From Apricaphanius iberus (Eukaryota; Chordata; Actinopteri; Cyprinodontiformes; Aphaniidae), in NCBI GenBank assembly GCA_028564705.1, contig JAPXFQ010000831.1, forward strand, positions 2,914,001 through 2,978,000: a stretch of DNA of 64,000 nt, written 5' to 3'. Positions 24,480 to 34,825 of this stretch are shown piece after piece. A model generated the notes under the pieces. The model did no database searches, was not told where the DNA came from, and saw only the letters and a program-made list of their open reading frames with translations. The stretch's first letter is position 1. Each line of letters starts with the position of its first letter. A program made the translations under genes and the position numbers.

Positions 24480-25860
24480 TTTTTTTTTTTTTTTTAATCC
24501 TGCTACATGTGTACGTTGCCTCAGTCTTAACTACAATGTATTCCACAGGGGCTCTATCGGTTAGTGTCGGTACTCTGTTCAGGACAGTCAAGATGTTCCA
24601 CACCAAACAGCTCATGTCTGTGCATATGGACTTTGCCTTTTGGTACGTCAAGATTTCTTTGTTTGCTGAAGAATTAACAGTTCCTTTCACTGGAACTAAG
24701 AAGTCAAACTCGAAACCCTGATCATCACTTTCCCACCACAATCGCCTCTCAACAAAACTTTACACTTGATACAATACAATCAAGTAAGTACCCTTTTTCC
24801 ACATAACTCTATTAGACCCCAAAAAAGAAAGGCATAATTTATTTATTCAAAGAACATTTCTCTGTTGGTCTCGAGTCCAGTGTTGGTGTTCTTTCTACTT
24901 CTGCCTTCAAAGCTTTGTATTGCACTTGTTGATTAGGACTTGTATGCATTTTCTTGGCAATGTAAATCATGAAACTATCTATGCTCTGTTCCTGAACTAA
25001 CCCGAATTCTTAATGAAGGTTAGAGTTTTGTGGTTGCTAGTTGCTTAAAAGCCTGACTGGAATAAAAACGCTTCATAGAAACACGCCATTCAGATTACTC
25101 CGACCTGATCAAATTTATTTGGGTCAAAATTTCATATCGATTAAGAGGGGTGGTTTATTCCAATAGTTAATCCGATCGTGGTGCATGTAAACTCTTATTC
25201 TGAATGTAGGTATTTCCTGTCTCTGTTCAGTCATGCGTAGACGTCTAGTACGACGGCCTAAAAAAACAACGAGATTCAGTTTGTAATTCATTTGCGTTGA
25301 TAAGACTGAAGGCTTGTGAATATAAAACTGTGACCAGAAAAAAATAAAAGCACGTCTTGAAGAACGTTATAATCCTCAATTTCAAAGGTGCGCAGCGTTA
25401 TTTGTTTACCATGGAAGTCTATTTTCTCTTCTATGGCTATTTCCGGTGTTTTACATAGTGCGCCGCATGTTAAAATTATTTATTCAGTTGAGAAGTGTAG
25501 CGGATGTAAACACTTGTCAGATTCCGATAGATTTCTTCAGGGTCCATGTACACAGTCAAATTATAATCCAAATTAGGATCTGACATGTAAACGTAGCTAT
25601 TGTCTCCACTCTTTGATTTTTTTAATAGCCTACAACGTCTTGGAGGAATTGCTGTCATTCCAAATAACTCCCATGTTGTTAAAATACTACCAACAGTTGA
25701 CTGGGGAATAAGTAGCAGTGAGTAAATTTGTCAATTAGATTTATTGTGCAGGTGTCATCCTATCATAGTGCCACACAGCACATCACTTAGCTCCTTAGAA
25801 TGACACATTTTTCAAAAATGTGTGTGCTGTGTATTTGGCACCTCTTTTAGACTGGGGATA
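24480..25860 (-). pseudogene. Tc1/mariner transposase relic, split by an insertion
   Basis: On the minus strand, 24741-24480 reads LVPVKGTVNSSANKEIL, then KAKSICTDMSCLVW. This aligns with the VKGT...AYQDIL...KARSIKTWM part of a common fish Tc1 family. The antisense of upstream coding continues at about 24870-25000 (TTTGTATTGCACTTGTTGAT). After a roughly 650-bp interruption, the N-terminal part resumes at about 25680-25860 (CAACAGTTGACTGGGGAATA, GTGCAGGTGTCATCCTATCA). All frames are broken. It appears to be the same family as 33060-33310 and 56089-56650. Confidence 0.75.
25010..25650. mobile_element. Insertion within the Tc1 relic
   Basis: This block separates two pieces of one Tc1 transposase relic. 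It contains CATGTAAACTCTTATTCTGA near 25185 and the roughly inverted CTGACATGTAAACGTAGC near 25580, motifs I associate with a fish MITE whose ends contain TGTAAAC and GGAAT words. No coding capacity and no clean duplication found. Confidence 0.45.
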
Positions 25861-27344
25861 TTGATTTCCCTGTCAAAACACACACTGCTGGAGCAGTTGA
25901 AAAAAAAAATCTAGGCTGCACACGGACATCAGCAGAGAGTCCTGGCATGTTCAAGTAGGCAGCCAAAATTTATATCCCAAATGCTTTGCAATGGAGTGGA
26001 GCGTAGAATGGTGTGGGAGGCATAAATTAGGCCTTATGCCATATAGGAAGCAGCAGGTGCAGCCTACTCCAGCAGTAAGTACAGTACATCCCACTTCCTA
26101 TGTGAATGCAAAATGAGAGAAAAACAGCGAGCTCTGTCATATACGGTGGTGTAGGAGAAGAGCTGCTGCTCCTTTGGCTCGAAAGGAGTCAGCTGGAATG
26201 GTTCGTCTGATCCGTGTACCTTTCTGACACCTTTCTATTGGAGGTTATCCAGGTATTTCTCACTTGGAGCCATAAATAGTGGGAGATAAATCTTGTTGAA
26301 ATGAGTAAGAACCTTGGATCCTCCAGAATTAGCTGCACGGTGTAACAGTGATGTCAGGTTTCTAGTTTCCCTACTAAAACTATAAAAAAAGTCACTGAAT
26401 AAAGATGTTTTCCGTGTCTCATTCCTATTGGGTTCATCTGTGGTTCATCTGCTTTAAACTGGATGGATCACTGAGTGGAACAGACTACACCAGGGCTGTG
26501 AGGGTTTTTTGTGTTTCTCTCCAAACTTTTGCTCATCCTCACCACCTCAGCTCTGCCCAAAACCTCACATTTTCTCTACCAGAAGCTCCCAAGCATGATA
26601 AACATGAGTTGTTATGGCAGCCATTTTTGTATTTTCTTATCTTTCTCCCTCTGGTTATGTGGACAATCCGCCTGTCGTTTAAGTAAAATGTGTTAATGTG
26701 CAGACATGGATTAGTTCTCTTCTGTTATTATGGTTGAAAATGCTTCGTTTTCTAAATTATTACTGTTATGTTTTTCGCTTATTGCTGGAATCTGTGTTAA
26801 ACTTTGATATCTTGACGTTTTTGTCTAAAAAACATCTACCATCTCTGGCAGACTATAATCTGACAATGCAAAATCTTAGATTACACACTCCAAATCTATT
26901 GGAGCTTCTAGTTGGAAATTAATGAGTTGCAGAAAATATCTGGGTGCATTTGAAACCTTCACATTTGAGTTTTAAAAGCGATCTTTTAAAATTATTCAAT
27001 TTTCAGAGTTCTTGCTGCCCAGCCATATTTTCCTTTTTTAAATTAGTATTCTGGCTATTTTTATCCTGCTTTAAGCATTTATTGCATTCACCATGTCACT
27101 GTGATGCGATAAACTGCACAGCACAAGGTTAAAATGTACCAAGTATCTTGTGAAGACAGAAAAAGGGAAAGAAAAGAGCTGTTAAAAAATTACAGCTGTT
27201 AAGGACCCTATTGTAGGTTTTGCTTTTAAAAGCATGTTGGCTGAATCTAAAATGCATACTAAATAATTTATTCTTTCAAAATGTTTCATATTGTAGCTAA
27301 CTAAAAGGATTAAGTCCTCTGAGTTGAGTACTGTGGAACCCCAC
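25861..27344. other. Intergenic DNA, no gene seen
   Basis: Frames at 26405-26686 and 26698-26922 show no recognisable motif. No RNA gene or bounded repeat. Confidence 0.45.
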
Positions 27345-27487
27345 CTATTTGGTATTCTATTTGCTATAATATTAAAATATAAAGTTATATGGGTTTTTGG
27401 AGGGATTCTTAAGTATTTGCAGATTTCAGCTATTCATGGGTGGATGTGGTCCCTAACCACTGCAAATACCAGGGGTCCAATGTAGAC
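27345..27487 (-). mobile_element. Pogo/Tigger-like MITE end
   Basis: Read on the minus strand, ATTGGACCCCTGGTATT, CTGCAAATACTTAAGAATCC and a TATTTTAATATTATAGCAAA stretch align collinearly with 52243-52370 on the plus strand. The start resembles the CAGTGGACCC ends of pogo/Tigger elements. Strongly diverged. Confidence 0.45.
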
Positions 27488-28560
27488 TGTTGTCTTCAGT
27501 ATGAGAAATACTGAAGACAACATGGTATGATTAACATGGTGAAGACAACATAGTTCACTGAGGTGTTAACATCAAGTTTCTGACAATAGTTCAATTTAAA
27601 TTTAAAAATAACAGCAGCACAAAAAATAGAGATCATGGTAAAAATATATTCAAACACCTTTCTCCTATAATGTGACATATATTCTGTTAAGTTAAAATTA
27701 AATCCAAGGCTATACCATTTTATACAAACCAAGCATACATATACACACTTGTAGGGTACAGATAACATGGTATGGTTATAAAACCTTGAATTCCTCCGAT
27801 AAAAAGCAAACTAGATAGGTAACACTCACTTTGCAATTGCTCCATTACAATGTCTTCTTGCTAGCAAAGTAAGAGCTACATTTGAAACTCCCTGAACCAA
27901 GTAGTCCGTAATTTTGATTAATATTTTAAAAATGTAGATCATCAGCATAAATCAGTTAATGTGTATGAAAATATAATAGAATGGATTTTTCTATATTTAT
28001 ATATCTTTAGCAGGGTTTTTGTTTTTATCGCTGACATTTTCCAGACCATGAACGAATATCTTGTTATATTCACTTTCCCCTTACTTTGCTCTATCACTTA
28101 TTATCACACCAAACCCAGCAAGAAAAAAAATCAGGACTCATCTGATGAAGAAGAATTCTGCAAAGTGTGCCTGGAGAGCCACTCCAGGTCAAGGGAGGTC
28201 TGCTGGTCCTGCACAGCTGGTGATGACTTTTAAACTTGCCACAACTGTGACTCAGAATGATCCCGCTGTCAGCCACCCCGCCCACCGTCAGCAGTTTGCA
28301 ACTTCATCATAGAGGTCTTCCCCTAAGACGGTGGTTAATTAGTAATTGTTTCACCGAGTTGCTTTGATTGGTTTGTGTTCTAACAATGAAATAATATTAT
28401 TCCATTGCAACAATTTGACAGATTCCCCTCTTTTTTCTTCTAGTGTGAAAGAACAGTAATGTGTATGATAATCTGTTTGATTTTGAGCATTTCTTTGATT
28501 AATTATGCATATTTTATGTATATTTTAGATATGCCACAACCATTCATGTCCACTTGGATG
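27488..28560. other. Intergenic DNA, no gene seen
   Basis: Two overlapping frames near 27961-28312 read KPSKKKNQDSSDEEEFCKV but have no continuing domain. I cannot support them as exons. Confidence 0.4.
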
Positions 28561-28568
28561 GTTGTAAC

Positions 28569-28980
28569 TAGGGATGCACCGATACCGATACTGGTATCGG
28601 GTATTGGCCCCGATACTGCCTAATGTACTGGTATCGGTATCGGTTACACTTAACCGATACCATAAACTGATACTCAAAACGGGGAAAATCTGCAACACAT
28701 TCACCAAGAGAGATACATTTTTCACTTGACATTTTATTTTTTGTGGTAATTTTATATTTTACATCTGTTATTTTGTATCAGTTATGTTTAGTTTGTAAAG
28801 TCTGGTGCCTTTAATCCCTGTGGCCAAGCAGCCAGGGCACATGATCAATCGGAGCCATAGTGACAGGACCTCCATACTGTCACAAATAGTATCGGATCGG
28901 TATCGGGTATTGACAGATACACAAAATCTAGCCATCGGTATTGGTATCGGGACTGAAAAACTCGAATCGGTGCATCCCTA
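28569..28980. mobile_element. hAT MITE with perfect 8-bp target duplication
   Basis: The 412-bp element starts TAGGGATGCACCGAT and ends ATCGGTGCATCCCTA, a 15-bp inverted repeat. It is flanked by GTTGTAAC at 28561-28568 and 28981-28988, the 8-bp duplication that defines hAT insertions. The interior is dominated by repeated GATACCGATACTGGTATCGG words on both strands, making the ends themselves palindrome-rich. No coding capacity. Relatives lie at 41232-41606 and 52874-52930. The intact duplication suggests a fairly recent insertion. Confidence 0.9.
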
Positions 28981-28988
28981 GTTGTAAC

Positions 28989-30330
28989 AATGGAATGACT
29001 GCATTTAAATCAATTTTGCAACCTGTACATATTTTATAAAACCACTTAAATACATTTATTCAGTAGTTGGCACATTTAAGTTTACAATATACCAAATAGA
29101 CCATGGTATAAATGTTGTTGTTTTTTTATCTTAAAAAGTGTTACAAGTGTCCCTGGTCTCCCCTGTTCATATCCAACATCATTTTAGAGTGACCATTTAA
29201 CCAAACATGGGTGTTTTGGGCTGTTGGTTAAATTAATTAGAGAAGAATAAAACATTTTCTCTGAAGAAAGCTTTCCTCTCTACTTGACTGTGGCACAATG
29301 AAAGCTAAGCTGCAACAGTTCATTATTCTAAAAAGAAAATATTTTCTTGTCTAAAAAGCCTTCTGATTATTACCAATGTTTACACTCACCTCATTGGTCT
29401 GGCTTTTGACACCCTGCTCAAGCTTGCTCCTTCCCCTAAATGTAAGATTTTAGTCGTTTCGTAAAATAGAGACAACTAATTTGTTTTATGATTGTCATTG
29501 TGTTCCAGATATATTGTCATTATTAATATATGGGAGGATACTAATTTTGCTCCAGAAAAGATTTCTTTTTTAGATGTCCTGACGGCAGTGTGGCATTCAG
29601 AATTGTTGCATGAGTACCAAGTGGACGGCAAACAGATTTAATTTCACAAGTGGAGCATTACGTCTATTGTCACAATACTCCATGTGTAAGAAATTCTTAT
29701 TAGAAATTGCTGTGGGGCTTTTTTTCCTGATATTATGGAAACAGAGATGGAAAATAAAAGGGAAAAAAGAAAGATGAAGAGAAGTAGGAAAAACGTTAAG
29801 AGGGAGAGCCACAGCAATGACCCAATGGGCTCCACCAGCAGAAGGAGTTGTGCCAGGAAAAGGGATTGTAAAATTACTTGTCTGCTATGATAAACAAAAG
29901 AGAGTCAGAGTCAGAAAGAAATGTTTTATGTTTTGTTCATTTTAGATTTTCTGCCTTTACATATTCATAGATTAGTGCCATATGTAAATCTTGATTTACA
30001 TGCAAATATTTCGTGACATTAGGATAGCAGAATAGTGTTTTACAAAAATTTTTTGAATGATGGTTCATTTTTTTTGGACCTTATGATTATTTTATAAATA
30101 TATACTTTTAAAATTCTGCTGGTTTACTCTCCTCTCATTTCTCATTTCTGTCATTTAAAGCTTTCTATATATCTATCAGTGCTTCGGCTTCTACCAACTA
30201 GTTCAGCTTTGGTAACTTCCTAAACTAATATTTTAGCTTAGTTAATTCCAGTCGGGATAAAAATGTGTTAGCCATTTCTTTAAGATTGAGGTAAAGATCA
30301 TCATTTCAATTCCTTATCAACTTTAAAATG
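28989..30330. other. Intergenic DNA, no gene seen
   Basis: Two overlapping minus-strand frames near 29597-29835 are low-complexity. Nothing else stands out. Confidence 0.45.
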
Positions 30331-31460
30331 TTTAAAGACCCATTCTATAACTTTTACACCATAAAAACATGAGTTTTCGTAATGTTTGTGTGACACAACA
30401 CCATTTTTGATTTTAATTTTCGGAGCTGTCACTACATGGGAGAGTCCTTGCGCTGATTACCACACTATAGAACATTCCACCTCTTCAATGATTAAAAACA
30501 AACCCGCAGTTTTGAGACTTAACCCATGGCAGATCCACCAAAGAAACCAAAGAAGATTCTATCAGAAGAAGCGAGGGAAAAAAAACTGTTCCTAAGGTGA
30601 AAGCTGCCAAAGCTATTTCCTTCCCTTCAGTGCTGTGAAAGATATTTTCTGTCAAACTGTTGCACAGTTTGAACATAGGATTAGCTTCTAAAACTTTTCA
30701 GTTTTGTGTGGTCAGCTTCTGTAAAAGAGACGTTACAGATTTAGCCATGTTGCTACTGGATTGATAAGTAATAAATGCTTGCTCTCTGGTTATTTGGACA
30801 TGATGATGTAATACAGGGCCGGGGAAACTGATGGTTTACCAACTGGCACGCCGTTAGTTTGATGTTTTGTTGTTTGGCTGGCGAGCTTGTAAAACTGTCA
30901 TTACACTTGTTCAGAAGAGCTCCATAGAAATTTCCACATCCGCTTCGGTTTTCGGCTCGGTCATGCTAATAGCCAGCAGCCCCCATGTTGCGATGCAAAG
31001 ACTATAAAAACTGCTGTGTTTATGTTTGTTTATGAGTTTGTATTGAGTTACCGCTGCGTTAAAGTGCTCATTATTCTGATATTTTAAGACTTACATTTGT
31101 GCTAACTCACCAGCGGAAGTAGCTCTGTAGATCTTCACAATATTTGGTCTTTATAATGTGATACAGTGCCGTGTTGTGCCAAGATAGTTATCTCAGACAG
31201 AAATTCTATCCCCTGATGTGGAGTGCCCACTAGTTTGATGTTTTGTTGTTTTTGCTGCTGAGCTTGTAAAACCGCCAGTACACTTGTTCATTTGCGCTCC
31301 ATAGAGATTTAGTTTTACAATAGTGACATTAAGCCCCGAGCCAGAGGCAAAATATCTGCAAAGTTTTGAAGTATGTCTTTCTCATGCTACAATGATGGTG
31401 TATGAGTGTTAGACACCTTTTATAAAGTCGATATATGTTTCAATCATGACTCTATAGACC
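30331..31460 (+). mobile_element. Transposon-like dispersed repeat with a basic ORF start
   Basis: Near 30524 an ATG opens about 22 codons beginning ADPPKKPKKILSEEAREKKL before a stop. Fish genomes hold many transposon-associated proteins that begin in this way (short acidic-proline start, then KK..LSEEA). The reading frame is lost immediately. Further in, a roughly 80-bp segment occurs twice in direct orientation: 30855-30933 and 31231-31310, sharing TAGTTTGATGTTTTGTTGTT, GAGCTTGTAAAA and ACACTTGTTCA. Ends are not defined. I infer a decayed DNA transposon, class unknown. Confidence 0.45.
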
Positions 31461-31601
31461 CTCTGAATTCATGCAAAAAAAATTTAAAATCAAAATTTTT
31501 ATACTATAGCCAGTCAATACTTCATTCATAGTTTGAATAATTTTACAAATCTGACATAGTATAAACGTATGTTCTTCCAAAATTAATCTGCAGTATCAGA
31601 A

Positions 31602-31647
31602 CTATATATATAAATATATATATATATATAAATATATATATATATAA
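31602..31647. repeat. TA-rich microsatellite
   Basis: TATATA runs broken by two AAATATA interruptions. Confidence 0.85.
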
Positions 31648-33059
31648 TTCTCTGTTCGATTTATTTTTGTCCTTAGTTTAAAAAGTGCTGTTTCAGTTTT
31701 AGATGTTTCTGTTAAATAAAAATTCAATAATTCACAAGTTGTATTAACTTTATGTCTTACAGTTGCTATCAATACCTCACAAACATTTGAGCGTTACTAT
31801 AGCCTGGATTTTAATGGAAGTCTTAATGTAAAATGTACGGTTTCCCTAATAATTTGGCCACTTTTTTTGTGACCAAATACATGAGCCTGGTGGTTCTGGT
31901 ACTATGCTCAGCATGAAATATAAACCACACTGAATACCTATATGCCGTGGATATGGGAAAGGTGCACTGGAGAGAGGCCTGTCAAATCCCATATGTGCAC
32001 ATTAATGTCAGCAAGTTATGCAAAGTACTCAAATCTGCATAATTTATGTACTGTGTTGGCTATCTAACCCTAACCTTATCCTGTATTTTCGAAATCAGTG
32101 ATGAAAACATCAAACAAGTTTTTTATACTGATCAAGATTTAAAATAGCATACTTCACTGAGAAGGGTATTTGTGAACGAAAAGGGATCATTTATTTCATT
32201 TCCTGCCACATATTCCTGACCACTTTATTCTTGACAAAAAATTGCTTTAGTGCTTTAAATAGGTGTATAAATCCTAAATGTACAAACTAAGGTGAAACAG
32301 AATTACATTTAAAACCAAAATGAAAACCAAAAAAAAATTAAAAGGTTCACATTTTAATTTTCCTGTGTGTTTTTGGAATATGCATTTTTAAGTTCCAAGT
32401 AAATGTTCATATTTTGCAAAAACCTGGTTTTCATGACAGACTGAATGAAAGGTAAAGGAAGCAGGTTCTTCTTGGTGTTCAGCTGAGCACTCAGTGCATT
32501 ATGCTGTTAGGTAAACTACTTGGACTGAAAAACCTACTCCATTGGTGCAAAATTTCAATCAAATGCATTTATTGCCGATGTTAGAAAAGTTATAAAAAGC
32601 TCTAGCTAAAAAAAAGTTTTGAACTAAGACTTTGTTGAGATCTTTAACCTGAATGAGTTTATTGTGAATAAGCTTTGACTCCTCCATAGCTTATTAGGAA
32701 AAACTTATTATTTATTTGTACCAAAAGAGTGAAAAATATGTCCATATCATGCTTGGATGAAATTTAACCATGAAAGAAACTCAGTATTTAATTATAGGCG
32801 TGCATTTTTTCTAATGTTGTATCCCCACCATGTGACCTAATCTATTTAATCTGCATAAGTTGATGAAAACATTAGTACTTAATGAGCATCTAATTACAAT
32901 AATTTAAAAAAGACAACGAGATGGAAAACCTTGCTTAATTCTCACCCATACAATTTAGTCAACGAAGGTGTTCTAGTCTCTTCCATGGCCACGGTTTAAT
33001 TTAAGAGAAACTAACTCTCAGTTTGTCAGCTTTTCAGGACAGTTGTATAATTTCTTGCT
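31648..33059. other. AT-rich intergenic DNA, no gene seen
   Basis: No frame of 60 codons or more and no bounded repeat recognised. Confidence 0.5.
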
Positions 33060-33310
33060 TCTGAAGTTTCAGGAAAGATTTGAAGATGACCCCTTCTGGT
33101 TCCAACATGACTGCACACCAGTCTACAAGTCAGCAAAAACCTGGATGGTTGCAACTTTTGTGAGGGAACTTGACTGGTTTGACTGATCCTGACCTCAACC
33201 AGCTAGACCACATTTGGGATGAAATTAGCGTGGTGACTGGCCCTTTCTTCCAACAACAGTGTCTAACCCTAAAAAACGTGTTTCAAGAGGGACCTTTATT
33301 CCAATAAATG
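33060..33310 (+). pseudogene. Tc1/mariner transposase relic, catalytic part
   Basis: The plus strand reads FWFQHDCTPVYKSAKTWM, then VRELDW, then a frame-broken stretch matching the DLN...HLWDE region (GACCTCAACCAGCTAGACCA, CATTTGGGATGAAATTAG). This is the segment with the second catalytic Asp (QHD) and the Glu of fish Tc1 elements, carrying stops. It appears to be the same family as 24480-25860 and 56089-56650. No inverted repeats found. Confidence 0.75.
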
Positions 33311-33471
33311 TTTCCTCACTTTGCAGACATTTTAAACAAGCAAAAAAAGATAAAAACCCATTTGAAACAAGAAGCATTTAGTTGCACTTTGAAATAATAA
33401 CCAAAATCAGTGCAACACAAAAATGGAGATGGGTGTGACATTTTTAAAGGTATCTGTGTGTTCACCTGACC

Positions 33472-33660
33472 AATGAACTGGACTGGAGCCACAACACTGA
33501 TGCTCTTAACAGGAAAAGTCAGAACAGACTCTTTCTGCTAAGGAGGATTTGTTTTGTTTTTTGGTGTGCATGGTACACTCTGAAGACCTTTTTAGTCTCT
33601 ATGGTGGCATCAGCCATCGTTTATGGTGTAGTTTGTTGTCTAACTGAAGCTATGTGCTGA
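33472..33660 (+). pseudogene. LINE reverse transcriptase C-terminal fragment
   Basis: A continuous 62-codon stretch reads NELDWSHNTDALNRKSQNRL, FLLRRI and later VASAIVYGVVCCL before a stop at 33658-33660. The pattern LDW..NT.AL..K...RL.LLRRL...SVVASAI.YGVVCW is characteristic of the thumb region of L2/CR1-like fish LINEs. It lacks the catalytic core and has no initiation context, so it is a fossil. It lies two bases from an oppositely oriented LINE relic. Confidence 0.75.
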
Positions 33661-33662
33661 CT

Positions 33663-33981
33663 CTTGATTGTTCCTCTTTAAGTCCAAAAATAATTACTTC
33701 TGTTTTGTTTCTGTTCAGTTGGAGAAAATTATAGCACATCAATCCATTGATTTGCTCCATTTACTTAAGGTTTGGATGGGATCATAGTTTCCTGGTGACA
33801 TTGTAATGTAAAGCTGAGTATCACCTGTGTAGTTATGGTAACTAATCTCCTTGGTTATTATAATCTGGGTTAGCTGAAACATGCAGATATTAAATAGGAT
33901 GTGATTTCTGTCTGTTCTGCTAAAAAATAGCCTATTGATACAATGAAGTGTTGTTCTTAAGGTATGATTCAAACCAGCCAA
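33663..33981 (-). pseudogene. LINE reverse transcriptase core fragment, catalytic box destroyed
   Basis: On the minus strand, ILFNICMFQLTQIIITKEIS, YHNYTGDTQLYITMSPGNYD and [13 protein letters not shown] align with the RT region LFNLYM.PLG.II...I.YHSYADDTQLY.S.SPDD of a widespread teleost L2/Rex1-like LINE. The catalytic YADD is changed to YTGD (33831-33820), which removes one catalytic aspartate. The match decays toward 33663. No other part of the element adjoins. Confidence 0.8.
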
Positions 33982-34004
33982 CCCACATGGAAAGGATCTA
34001 TATT

Positions 34005-34195
34005 CAGTTTATATGCACATACAGTATATGCTGCCTATATACAGCATATAAATACATATATGATAATACATATATGGCATATATGCTGCCTATATACAGC
34101 ATATATGCCCATAAATGATAATATATACGCTGCATACATTAGTATATATGGCAAATTGTGGTGCATATATGTGCATATGCAGGCTATATATGTCT
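34005..34195. repeat. Palindrome-rich ATATGC/GCATAT tract
   Basis: TATATACAGCATATA, ATATGCTGCCTATATACAGC and similar self-complementary words repeat irregularly over about 190 bp. TATGCTGCCTATATACAGCATATA-like cores occur twice (about 34028-34050 and 34083-34105). No coding meaning for the frames across it. Confidence 0.7.
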
Positions 34196-34227
34196 CCAGT
34201 AGTGGTGTCCCCGACTAAGGATTTGCA

Positions 34228-34825
34228 CAGAGGTGGTCAAAGTGGGGCCTGGGGGCCATTTATGGCCCTTGGACTGATTATCCATGGCCCTGGACCACAG
34301 TTTAAGATGATTAATTTCTGCAAATGGCACCACAACACAAATGATTGATGCAGATGGAGACTTTCTTTTATAAGGGCATCATTATTGTTGACAAATTAAA
34401 AGGATTAGAAAATGATTCCCGGTACAAAACTAATTATTCATCTTTTAATAGTGATGTTTTTTGATTTCTTTATAATTTCATTGCGTAAACAATTAACGTA
34501 AAAGCAGACGTAGAGAAATCCAAACACAGATAAAAATCACAGATAAAAATAAAATAAAAATGTACCCCCTCTGAAATATTTGAAAACTATTTGAAAACTA
34601 GTTATTTTAGAAAGCTAAACCTTAAAAGTCCTCTGTTTTGAATCTACAAATCCTTAAAAAAACAATTTTCTACAAGAATTCCTACTTTTTATGTTTCATT
34701 AAAATATGACCAGTTTAATTAAAAAAACATGAATTTTCATGGAATTCCTTTCTTTTTTTGTGGCCCAATGTACACTTTTGACTTGATGATTTTGGCCCTT
34801 GTAGCAAAACATTTGGACATCTCTG
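34228..34825. mobile_element. hAT-like MITE
   Basis: The left end, CAGAGGTGGTCAAAGTGGGG, and the inverted right end, CAGAGATGTCCAAATG, form imperfect terminal repeats. Both continue into GGCC-containing words (GGGGCCATTTATGGCCC left, CAAGGGCCAAAATCATCAAG right). CAGAGGTG-type ends are typical of fish hAT elements. Flanking octamers ATTTGCAC and ATTTATTC match at only five of eight positions, so the duplication has decayed. Confidence 0.55.

Noticed and set aside
27961..28312. Possible exon with KKKNQDSSDEEEFCKV
   Set aside because: No splice signals in phase and no continuing domain. The overlapping alternative frames are equally open.
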